A stretch of DNA of 64,000 nucleotides from CAWGCA01 sp963820955 (lineage in GTDB: Bacteria; Pseudomonadota; Gammaproteobacteria; Chromatiales; Chromatiaceae). The notes beneath the pieces were generated by a model. It saw nothing but the letters and a program-made list of their open reading frames with translations. It was not told the DNA's origin and searched no databases. Each line of letters opens with the position of its first letter. Within the stretch, counting starts at the first letter, position 1. Below, one piece after another: positions 26,337 through 33,581 of this stretch. Location: positions 35,829-99,828 of the forward strand of contig CAWGCA010000034.1 of assembly GCA_963820955.1 (NCBI GenBank), given 5' to 3'. The position numbers and the translations under genes are program-made.

Positions 26337-27269
26337 ATGCCAGACCATATTGTGAACGGGACCCGACGGGAGATAGCCGGACGACCCTGTGTTTTCTTCG
26401 ATGGTTACTGGATCAAATGGTACCCCCCACCAAAGGACACCCTGAACGCCAAGAAACAGCTGATCGAGGCGTTGACGCGACGCCTTTTCAACCATGTAGA
26501 GCACGGCATCAACATGCCGGGGTATCGACTCAACGAGGCGAGGTACGCCTATGAGACGGAAGACGACCCCGAGCGAAAACGAGTAAAGGGCGCCATGCTG
26601 GCTGGCGCACTGTTCAATCGGGCAACCGACATATTCCGCAAGCTGGTGGAACTGCAGGAGTTGGGGGTAGAGATCGAGGCGGACGATTCACTGATGCATG
26701 AATGCGGTCAGTGTCTGCTCGAGGCCCTCGATTTTGGCAAGAGCGTTAGACATCGGAGCGGGGATGAAAGTATCGATGAGCTCTGGGGTGAACCCTTTAA
26801 GGCATTTTCGGTACCGATAGAAGATTTCTATGGAAGCAGGTATATAAAGATCGCCCAGACGATGCACGATATCGACCGGATCGCCGACCGGATGGCGAGC
26901 ACCCTTGGCGGCAGCGAGCTATTTGCAGATATCGACAGACTCATCAGGAATTTCGCCGATGCCGCAAAATTGAAGTGCGAAACGCTGCGAACCGATCCGG
27001 TGATATTTGAGGTATGGCCTTCGTTTGTCACTGCGGGCGACCAGTTGTCAGACACCCGGTCAAGAATGCCTGTCCCCTCCAGCGGCGCCGTAAAACGGGA
27101 AGTGGAGGACGGATTTCGACTGATCCAGCAGGGCAAGGCTCTGCTTACCTATATCGCCCGTGCGAGGGTCTCCATGCCCAAGAGTATGCAGAACTTCATC
27201 GATCAGTGTGATCACTTCCAACTCAGCTATATCGACCCGAAAAACAACACCTCCACGTCCGGGGAGTAG
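26337..27269 (+). CDS. protein of unknown function, 310 residues
   Basis: Soluble protein with no signal peptide or membrane segment. The N-terminus carries GRPCVFFDGYWIKWYPPP, followed by a mostly helical middle (NAKKQLIEALTRRLFNHV) and a C-terminal helical region ending FQLSYIDPKN. I do not recognise a family. It is a single gene between the divergent small-protein pair and the convergent DUF2956 gene. The ATG has only a weak upstream AGG. The coding frame is convincing because of length and composition. Confidence 0.7.
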   Translation: MPDHIVNGTRREIAGRPCVFFDGYWIKWYPPPKDTLNAKKQLIEALTRRLFNHVEHGINMPGYRLNEARYAYETEDDPERKRVKGAMLAGALFNRATDIFRKLVELQELGVEIEADDSLMHECGQCLLEALDFGKSVRHRSGDESIDELWGEPFKAFSVPIEDFYGSRYIKIAQTMHDIDRIADRMASTLGGSELFADIDRLIRNFADAAKLKCETLRTDPVIFEVWPSFVTAGDQLSDTRSRMPVPSSGAVKREVEDGFRLIQQGKALLTYIARARVSMPKSMQNFIDQCDHFQLSYIDPKNNTSTSGE

Positions 27270-27305
27270 ATCGCGGGCCTGTCGACCGAGTCAGAAAGTC
27301 GTTCG

Positions 27306-27653
27306 CTATTCCGTTCCCGCAAACAGCAGAAGGTAGGCGGCAATCCCAACCCAGCTCAATACCAGCAGAACCCAGGGCAACCAGTGTTGCCGATATCGGA
27401 TCTGCTGCTCGACTCGATCATCGCCGCCCTCGGGTCGGGCATTCTGACCGGAGGCTTTTTTCAGTTTTCTGTCCAGCTCCCGCGCCTTGCCTTTCAGCTC
27501 TCTTTTGTACAGATCTATCCCTTTCTGAATACCCTGGGCAATCAGCTTGGTCTGCTCCTTGGTCTGCCCGGGGCGCTGTGTCCCGCGGGCAATTTTCATG
27601 GCTTCGTCTTTTGTCTGCAGAGAGGGTTTGGTCTTTTTGGTATATCTGGCCAT
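27306..27653 (-). CDS. DUF2956 family protein
   Basis: 115 residues. The block EAMKIARGTQRPGQTKEQTK is the signature of DUF2956, found in many gammaproteobacteria. A basic middle segment (KRELKGKARELDRKLKKA) leads to a single C-terminal membrane helix at about 92-112 (LPWVLLVLSWVGIAAYLLLF). The topology predicts a cytoplasmic basic domain tethered to the inner membrane. Function unknown. It follows the sigma-54 activator gene by 21 bp on the same strand and may share its transcript. Confidence 0.85.
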   Translation of the reverse strand: MARYTKKTKPSLQTKDEAMKIARGTQRPGQTKEQTKLIAQGIQKGIDLYKRELKGKARELDRKLKKASGQNARPEGGDDRVEQQIRYRQHWLPWVLLVLSWVGIAAYLLLFAGTE

Positions 27654-27674
27654 CAGCGGATCTCAACCTATTCC

Positions 27675-29093
27675 TCAGAGAGAGACCGGGTTATCAGCCC
27701 AGGCCTGTACCTTCCGCTCCAGGGTCTTGCGCGATATCCCAAGGTGCCGTGCCGCGGCCGATTTGTTTCCACCCTCCATCTTCAACACCCGGAGAATGTG
27801 CCTTTTTTCTACCGTTTCCAGCAACAGGGCCTCGCCTTCCTCTACATCCCGACCGGCAGTCTGTCCGCTTCCGGAAAGCGCACGCAGGCACTGGGCGGGC
27901 GGTTTGTTCAGCAGCAGGGCCCGCTCCATGACATTCTTCAACTCACGCACGTTTCCCGGCCAATCGTATTCCATCAACCGCAGCGATTCTGCCTCTTCGA
28001 TCTGGGGAACAGGAACGCCCAGATTGGCGGCCAGAATCTCTGCAAAATGCCGCACCAGGAGCGGCAGGTCCTGTTTGCGCTCCCGTAGCGGCGGCATGCG
28101 GATGGCCAGCACCAGCAACCTGAAATAAAGATCTTCACGAAACCGTCCCTGCTCCACCTCCTGCAACAGATTGCGATTGGTGGCCGCTATGACTCGGACA
28201 TCCACCTGGGTCTCCTGATTGGCCCCCACGGCGCGAATCCTGCGCTCTTCCAATACCCGCAGCAGGTGCGCCTGCATGGAGAGCGGCATCTCACCTATCT
28301 CATCCAGAAACAGGGTGCCCCCGCTGGCATAATGAAACAGCCCCTGCCGGGCCTGGTGCGCCCCGGTGAAGGCCCCTTTGACATGGCCGAACAGCTCGCT
28401 CTCTAACAGTTCCGCACTGATTGCGGCGCAGTTGATCGGCACCAAGCAACCACTGCGGCCACTCAACTCATGGATCTCTTTTGCCGCCAGTTCCTTACCT
28501 GTCCCCGACTCTCCCTGGATCAGCACGGTTGACGGCATGGGGGCTACCTGGCGGATCAGATCTCGTACCCTTTGGAACTCATCACACTGACCGATCAGCC
28601 CGGCATGGTCGTACAACGGATCGTCAGGACACTTGAGAACCGAACCCACAGATTGCACCTGCTGAGGCTCCATACAACGCTCCAGCGCCGCCAGTATCTG
28701 TTCCATCCGGAAGGGTTTGGCAATCAGGTCGGTGGCCCCGGCCCGCAGGGCATCAATGGCAGTCTCCATGTCGGCGTGCGCGGTGATAAAGATCACACTG
28801 GTTGAACTGCCCTGTTCCCGCAGCTCTTTTATCCACTCGACACCGGTCTTTCCGGGGAGACATATATTGGCGATGATCAGGTCGAAATGACAGCGTTGCC
28901 GCAGCAACTCGGCCGAGGCCACATCTTCCGCCAGTTCCACCAGGCTGAACTGTTTCTCCAACCCCCGCCGCAGAAAGCTCCTCATTTCAGGCTCGTCATC
29001 CACGATCAGTATGGATTTGAGCCTGGGGATGACATACTCGCGTTGAGAGGTCGATGGACCATCGCTCACAAAGGGGAAACCATCCTGCTTCAT
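27675..29093 (-). CDS. NtrC-family sigma-54 activator with Asn in place of phospho-Asp
   Basis: 472 residues: receiver (~26-140), AAA+ domain (~165-395), and a Fis-type HTH at the C-terminus (KSAAARHLGISRKTLERKV). In the AAA+ domain Walker A GESGTGKE (194-201), the sigma-54-contacting GAFTGA (240-245) and GGTLFLDEIG (258-267) are intact, so it should open sigma-54 promoters. In the receiver the acidic pair D32/D33, Thr104 and Lys126 remain. The acceptor position reads DLIIANICLP, so Asp is Asn76 (codon AAT). Phosphorylation at that site is therefore not expected. It is divergent from tupA, whose start is preceded by a strong sigma-54 promoter. No kinase gene is adjacent. Confidence 0.92.
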   Translation of the reverse strand: MKQDGFPFVSDGPSTSQREYVIPRLKSILIVDDEPEMRSFLRRGLEKQFSLVELAEDVASAELLRQRCHFDLIIANICLPGKTGVEWIKELREQGSSTSVIFITAHADMETAIDALRAGATDLIAKPFRMEQILAALERCMEPQQVQSVGSVLKCPDDPLYDHAGLIGQCDEFQRVRDLIRQVAPMPSTVLIQGESGTGKELAAKEIHELSGRSGCLVPINCAAISAELLESELFGHVKGAFTGAHQARQGLFHYASGGTLFLDEIGEMPLSMQAHLLRVLEERRIRAVGANQETQVDVRVIAATNRNLLQEVEQGRFREDLYFRLLVLAIRMPPLRERKQDLPLLVRHFAEILAANLGVPVPQIEEAESLRLMEYDWPGNVRELKNVMERALLLNKPPAQCLRALSGSGQTAGRDVEEGEALLLETVEKRHILRVLKMEGGNKSAAARHLGISRKTLERKVQAWADNPVSL

Positions 29094-29309
29094 AATCCCT
29101 CTCCAAGTTCGATCTTGTTTTCGTAGTTTGGTACTTTTTGGCAGGGACCCCCACCATGAACTGGGACAAATTTACCCATTAAACTACCGCTGCCCTCCCC
29201 GGATTGCAATTCCCCCCGGAAAGCGATTGGCGATATTTCCGCTTTTTGTTCGTTATTTTTCCAGCATTACTCATCGTGCATGTGCCACCGGAAAGGCGCT
29301 CCCGGGGCC

Positions 29310-29326
29310 TTGGCACCGGACTTGCT
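29310..29326 (+). promoter_or_regulatory. sigma-54 (-24/-12) promoter of tupA operon
   Basis: TTGGCACCGGACTTGCT matches the sigma-54 consensus YTGGCACGRNNNTTGCW at all defined positions except one (C for G after TGGCAC), with exact GG-N10-GC spacing. It lies 51 bp before the tupA ATG. The neighbouring divergent gene encodes a sigma-54 activator. A possible activator site with arms AAAGCG/CGCTTT lies upstream near 29221-29247. Confidence 0.8.
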
Positions 29327-29377
29327 TGCCAACTAGATATCCGCCCACCACCAACCGACTAGAGATTTCAGAAGCCA

Positions 29378-30226
29378 ATGTTAAGAATCCTCCCCACCCT
29401 GACACTGGCCTGGCTGTTGTGCACCAGTAGCCTGACATTTGCCGGCGAGCCGGCCAACCCCGGAACCATACGCCTGGCCACCACCACCAGCACCGAGAAC
29501 TCAGGCCTGCTGCGCTATCTGCTGCCGGATTTTGAGGCCCAATCGGGTTACCAGGTCCATGTGATCGCGGTTGGAACGGGGAAGGCGCTGCGTATGGGAC
29601 AGGACGGGGATGTGGATCTGGTGCTGGTGCATGCGCCACAGGCGGAACAGAACTTTGTCCAGGCAGGTTACGGGATAGACCGCCAGGGGGTTATGTACAA
29701 CGATTTCGTCATTGTCGGCCCGACCGCGGATCCGGCCGCTGTTCACGCTGCCAACAGCGCCTTGGCGGCGCTGGCACGAATCGCTTCTGCAAAGGCACCG
29801 TTCGTCTCCCGGGGGGATGATTCGGGCACCCACAAGAAGGAGCTTGCACTCTGGAAGCAGGCGGATATCGAGCCGGCTGACAGCTGGTATCGGGAAGCCG
29901 GCCAGGGCATGGGCAAGGTGCTGCAGATTGCGGGTGAAATGGATGCCTATACCTTGACTGATCGAGGCACCTGGCTGGCCTTGCAGGATAAATCTCCTCT
30001 GCAGTTGCTCTCCGAAGGCGACCCCCAGCTGTTCAATCCCTACGGTATCATCGCGGTCAACCCTGAGCGTTATCCCGACATCAACTACAAGGGAGCAAGG
30101 GCACTTATCGGATGGATCACTTCGCCACAAGGACAATCACGCATCGGTGACTTCCGGGTCGGGGACAACCGCCTGTTCACACCTTCGGCCACTGCGCCTC
30201 CGATGGCGGAAAAAAACATTAAATGA
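29378..30226 (+). CDS. tupA: tungstate ABC transporter substrate-binding protein
   Basis: 282 residues with signal peptide (ILPTLTLAWLLCTSSLTFA, cut near residue 22). The mature start LATTTSTENSGLL is the TupA fingerprint, whose TTTS residues bind the oxyanion; RGDDSGTHKKEL in the middle supplies further ligands. Binds tungstate, possibly molybdate, in the periplasm. First gene of the tupA-tupB-mobA-mobB-moeA operon, preceded by a sigma-54 promoter. Tungstate over molybdate specificity is inferred from family membership only. Confidence 0.92.
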   Translation: MLRILPTLTLAWLLCTSSLTFAGEPANPGTIRLATTTSTENSGLLRYLLPDFEAQSGYQVHVIAVGTGKALRMGQDGDVDLVLVHAPQAEQNFVQAGYGIDRQGVMYNDFVIVGPTADPAAVHAANSALAALARIASAKAPFVSRGDDSGTHKKELALWKQADIEPADSWYREAGQGMGKVLQIAGEMDAYTLTDRGTWLALQDKSPLQLLSEGDPQLFNPYGIIAVNPERYPDINYKGARALIGWITSPQGQSRIGDFRVGDNRLFTPSATAPPMAEKNIK

Positions 30227-30242
30227 GCCAGAGACGGGATCC

Positions 30243-30941
30243 GTGGACAGCCTGAGCCAGGCCTTCCTCAATTCGCTACTGCTGCTGTTTTCCGGGAATT
30301 CGGAGATCTGGGAGATTATCGGCATCTCGTTTCGGGTATCTACCCTGGCGATACTGGTCGCCACGCCACCGGCCCTTCTAACCGCCTTTCTGCTGACCTA
30401 TGGACGTTTTCCTGGGCGACGGCTTCTGATCTCGATCTTCAGCACCCTGCTGTCGATACCCGCTGTGGTGGTGGGGCTGACACTGTATGTGGTGCTTTCG
30501 CGCCAGGGGCCGCTGGGTGACTGGAAACTGCTGTTCACCCAGACTGCCATGGTACTGGGGCAGATTGCACTCTGTTTTCCAATCCTGGTCGCCATGGGTC
30601 ACTCGGCCCTGCAGGCATCGGACCGCAGGGTCTGGGAGACAGCCCGCACCCTGGGTGCAAGCCGCCCCAGGGCTCTGTTCACCCTGTTCCGGGAAGTGCG
30701 TTTCGGACTGTTTGCGGCGCTGCTCGCGGCCTATGGTCGAATCATCGCGGAAGTGGGTGCGTCCATGATGCTGGGCGGCAACATTCTGCACTATACCCGC
30801 AATATCCCAACTGCTATCGCCCTGGAGACCAGTAAAGGGGAGTTCGCCGAAGGCATTGCCCTGGGCCTGGTCCTGCTGGTACTGGTCTTTTCTTTGAATG
30901 GACTGCTCCACTATCTGCAGGGAAAAGGGCGCTGGACGTGA
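30243..30941 (+). CDS. tupB: tungstate ABC transporter permease
   Basis: 232 residues from a GTG at 30243, 16 bp after the tupA stop; a longer in-frame reading from 30147 would overlap tupA and is not favoured. Five to six membrane helices are visible (STLAILVATPPALLTAFLL and following). The cytoplasmic loop AARTLGASRPRALFTLF is the EAA-type contact for an ATPase, and YGRIIAEVGASMMLGGNI is typical of TupB/ModB. No TupC ATPase gene follows; the operon moves directly to mobA with a 4-bp overlap. The ATPase must be encoded elsewhere. Confidence 0.9.
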   Translation: MDSLSQAFLNSLLLLFSGNSEIWEIIGISFRVSTLAILVATPPALLTAFLLTYGRFPGRRLLISIFSTLLSIPAVVVGLTLYVVLSRQGPLGDWKLLFTQTAMVLGQIALCFPILVAMGHSALQASDRRVWETARTLGASRPRALFTLFREVRFGLFAALLAAYGRIIAEVGASMMLGGNILHYTRNIPTAIALETSKGEFAEGIALGLVLLVLVFSLNGLLHYLQGKGRWT

Positions 30942-31546
30942 AGCCCGCCAGCCTGCCCCGCAGCGACATCACCGCCGTCGTTCTGGCCGGCGGCCGGGGC
31001 CGTCGTATGGGGGGGCGAGACAAGGGACTGCTGGAACTCAAGGGCCGGCCGTTGATTGAATATCTGCTGGATGCGGTATCACCTCAGGTAGGCTCGATCA
31101 TCATCAACGCCAATCGTAACCAGGAACGCTACGCCGCCTACGATCACCCGGTGGTAGCCGATACCCTGGAGAATTTTCAGGGGCCGCTTGCCGGCTTCCT
31201 GTGCGCCATGGCTGCCGCCTCTACTCCCTACCTGCTGGTGCTGCCCTGTGACAGCCCTTTTCTGCCGGCTGATTATGTGTCGCGTATGGCGAGGACCTTG
31301 CTGGATCAGCAGGCCGAACTTGCGGTGGCGCACGACGGCAAACGTCTGCAGCCGGTGTATGCCCTGCTTCCCCGCTCCCTGCGCCCGAGCCTGGAGGCCT
31401 TTCTGGCCGCCGGGGATCGCAAAATCGATCTATGGTATGCACAACACAGGATGACACCAGTGGATTTCTCGGACTGCCCCGAACTCTTCCGTAATATCAA
31501 CACCCCGGCAGACCAGAACAGCCTGCTGCAGGAGGTTACGCGATGA
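30938..31546 (+). CDS. mobA: molybdenum cofactor guanylyltransferase
   Basis: 202 residues starting at a GTG that overlaps the tupB stop. VVLAGGRGRRMGGRDKGLLEL is the nucleotidyltransferase loop of MobA that binds GTP; VLPCDSPFLPADYV carries the metal-binding Asp. Attaches GMP to Mo-molybdopterin to make the guanine dinucleotide cofactor used by DMSO-reductase-family enzymes such as formate dehydrogenase. The operon with tungstate uptake suggests supply of a Mo or W cofactor. Confidence 0.94.
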   Translation: MKPASLPRSDITAVVLAGGRGRRMGGRDKGLLELKGRPLIEYLLDAVSPQVGSIIINANRNQERYAAYDHPVVADTLENFQGPLAGFLCAMAAASTPYLLVLPCDSPFLPADYVSRMARTLLDQQAELAVAHDGKRLQPVYALLPRSLRPSLEAFLAAGDRKIDLWYAQHRMTPVDFSDCPELFRNINTPADQNSLLQEVTR

Positions 31547-32115
31547 CCGGATATCCGCTCCCGGTAGTGGGATTCTGTGCTTTCAGCGGCACGGGAAAGA
31601 CTACCCTTCTCACCCACCTGCTGCCCCTGCTGAAGGAACGCGGACTGCGGATCGGTGTAGTCAAACATGCCCATCACCTGTTCGACATCGACCAGCCCGG
31701 CAAAGACAGCTATGAACTGCGGCGGGCGGGTGCCGACCAGATGCTGGTGGCCTCGCGCAACCGGATGGCCAGGATCGAAGAGTTCAGAACCCCGCGCAAT
31801 GAACCCTCACTGGAAGAGAGCCTGTCAGCCCTCGACCCCAACCGCCTCGACCTGGTTCTGGTCGAGGGCTTCAAACATGAGCGCTACCCCAAAATCGAAT
31901 TGCACAGACCCGACCTTGGCAGACCGCTGCTTTTTCTCAGCGATCCGGACATCATCGCCATTGCCACAGATACCCCCGCGGTAAACCCGGGCAACCACCT
32001 GCCGGTGCTGGATCTTAACCAACCCGATGAAATCGCCGATTTCATCCAGCGATGGATTCTAAATCCATCATCCCGGGATCGGAAAATTCATTCCCTGAAG
32101 GAGATTTCGATTTGA
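31543..32115 (+). CDS. mobB: molybdopterin-guanine dinucleotide biosynthesis adaptor
   Basis: 190 residues. Walker A FSGTGKTTLL near the N-terminus, then VVKHAHHLFDIDQPGKDSY and VEGFKHERYPKIE, all MobB hallmarks. It is a GTP-binding partner that helps MobA. The start overlaps the mobA stop by 4 bp. The last ~20 residues (SSRDRKIHSLKEISI) overlay the leader of moeA, so the 3' end also contains the moeA ribosome binding site. Confidence 0.92.
   Translation: MTGYPLPVVGFCAFSGTGKTTLLTHLLPLLKERGLRIGVVKHAHHLFDIDQPGKDSYELRRAGADQMLVASRNRMARIEEFRTPRNEPSLEESLSALDPNRLDLVLVEGFKHERYPKIELHRPDLGRPLLFLSDPDIIAIATDTPAVNPGNHLPVLDLNQPDEIADFIQRWILNPSSRDRKIHSLKEISI
32098..32103 (+). promoter_or_regulatory. ribosome binding site that fixes the moeA start
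   Basis: AAGGAG lies eight bases before a TTG at 32112 that overlaps the mobB TGA (TTGA). An upstream ATG at 32052 is in frame but has no such site and would overlap mobB by 64 bp. This makes TTG the better moeA start. Confidence 0.7.
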
Positions 32116-33392
32116 GCTCGGACCGACGCCTCGGGGCGACACCAAGTTGCGCGGATGACAAGGACCCCGAATCCCTCGGCGTTGCTGAGGCAAGGCGTCG
32201 CATTCTCGACACGATAAACCCCATCCGCTCCAGTGTCAGGCTCGCGCTGCGGGATGCGTTGGACCGAGTGCTCAGCGAGCCGATCGTCTCCCCTGTCGCT
32301 GTGCCCGGGCATACCAACTCGGCAATGGACGGCTACGCCCTGTCGGGAGATGACCTTCCGCGGGACCAACCTCGGGAGTATCAGGTAGCCGGCACCGCCT
32401 ATGCCGGTGGACCCTACCCGCGACCATGCGAAGCGGGGGAGTGCGTTCGTATCATGACCGGGGCACCGATGCCCCAAGGCACCGATACGGTGGTAATGCA
32501 GGAGCATACCGAACGATTGACCGGGCAGCGCATTCGTATCCCGCCCGGGCAACGCCAGGGACAGAACGTGCGTCAGGCCGGAGAGGATATTGCAGAGGGC
32601 CGTATGGTACTCGACAGTGGGCGGCGGCTGACACCCGCTGATCTGGGGATCCTCGCCTCGCTGGGCATTGCCGAAGCCCTCGTTCGCCGCCGCCCGCGGG
32701 TGGCCTTTTTTTCCACCGGCGATGAACTGCGCGCCCTGGGCGATACCTTGAGTGAAGGCGACGTCTACGACAGCAACCGTTACAGCCTGTACGCAATGCT
32801 CAAACGGCTGGACCTGGAGATTCTGGATCTTGGGGTGATCCGGGACGATCCGGACGCCCTGGAGACGGCCCTCACCTCGGCCGCCGCCATGGCTGACCTG
32901 GTGATCACTTCCGGCGGTGTCTCGGTCGGGGAAGCGGACTACGTCAAAGATATCCTTGCCAGACTGGGCCGGATCCACTTCTGGAAGATCGCCATGAAAC
33001 CCGGCCGGCCGCTCGCCTTCGGCCATCTGGGGGACACCCTGTTCTTCGGCCTGCCGGGCAACCCGGTCGCCGTAATGGTGACCTTCCAGCAGTTTGTTGA
33101 ACCGGCACTGCGTTATCTGGAGAGCGGCAGACCCTGGAAACCCCTCGTGCTTCGGGCCAGATCTTCGGATCCACTGCGCAAACGCCCGGGGCGTTTTGAA
33201 TTCCAGCGGGGAATTCTCAGCCATGACCAGGACGGACAGCTGACCGTTACCCTGTCCGGCCGTCAAGGCTCCGGCATCCTCACCTCCATGAGTCGGGCCA
33301 ACTGCTTCGTCCTGCTCGACGAAAACAATGCCGGAGTCGACCAGGGGGCGATGGTCCAGGTACAGCCGTTCGACCCCTTCTACTGGGATTGA
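32112..33392 (+). CDS. moeA: molybdopterin molybdenumtransferase
   Basis: 426 residues from the TTG at 32112. Conserved blocks: HTNSAMDGYAL (substrate loop), IMTGAPMPQGTDTVV, FFSTGDEL, VYDSNRYSL, TSGGVSVGEADYVK and GLPGNPVAVMV. MoeA inserts molybdate (or tungstate) into the adenylylated pterin, completing the cofactor. It is the last gene of the tup-mob operon. A longer start at 32052 would give 446 residues. No sign of damage. Confidence 0.95.
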   Translation: MSSDRRLGATPSCADDKDPESLGVAEARRRILDTINPIRSSVRLALRDALDRVLSEPIVSPVAVPGHTNSAMDGYALSGDDLPRDQPREYQVAGTAYAGGPYPRPCEAGECVRIMTGAPMPQGTDTVVMQEHTERLTGQRIRIPPGQRQGQNVRQAGEDIAEGRMVLDSGRRLTPADLGILASLGIAEALVRRRPRVAFFSTGDELRALGDTLSEGDVYDSNRYSLYAMLKRLDLEILDLGVIRDDPDALETALTSAAAMADLVITSGGVSVGEADYVKDILARLGRIHFWKIAMKPGRPLAFGHLGDTLFFGLPGNPVAVMVTFQQFVEPALRYLESGRPWKPLVLRARSSDPLRKRPGRFEFQRGILSHDQDGQLTVTLSGRQGSGILTSMSRANCFVLLDENNAGVDQGAMVQVQPFDPFYWD

Positions 33393-33485
33393 GCCCTGCT
33401 GCAGCGAGGTGTTTCGCTTATGGGTACTTCGAAAAGCGCGATTTCCGATCGCCCTCATTTTCATGCGCTTACGCGCACGAGAATA

Positions 33486-33534
33486 GTGGTGCATCCCTGC
33501 ACCACAGGGCATCTCGAATTTTTTCGAGGTGCCC
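33486..33534. terminator. two adjacent palindromes after moeA
   Basis: First hairpin GTGGTGCA/TGCACCAC with loop TCCC (33486-33505); second with 12-bp arms around a T-rich loop (GGGCATCTCGAA against TTCGAGGTGCCC, 33507-33534). They close the tup-mob-moeA unit and lie 48 bp before tamA. The U-tract lies in the loop, not after the stem, so they may act as a structure-only terminator or a repeat remnant rather than a classical intrinsic terminator. Confidence 0.5.
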
Positions 33535-33581
33535 TTATGCTATGATCTTTCCCCGATCAGAGCGTCTCCCTAACCGCCATT

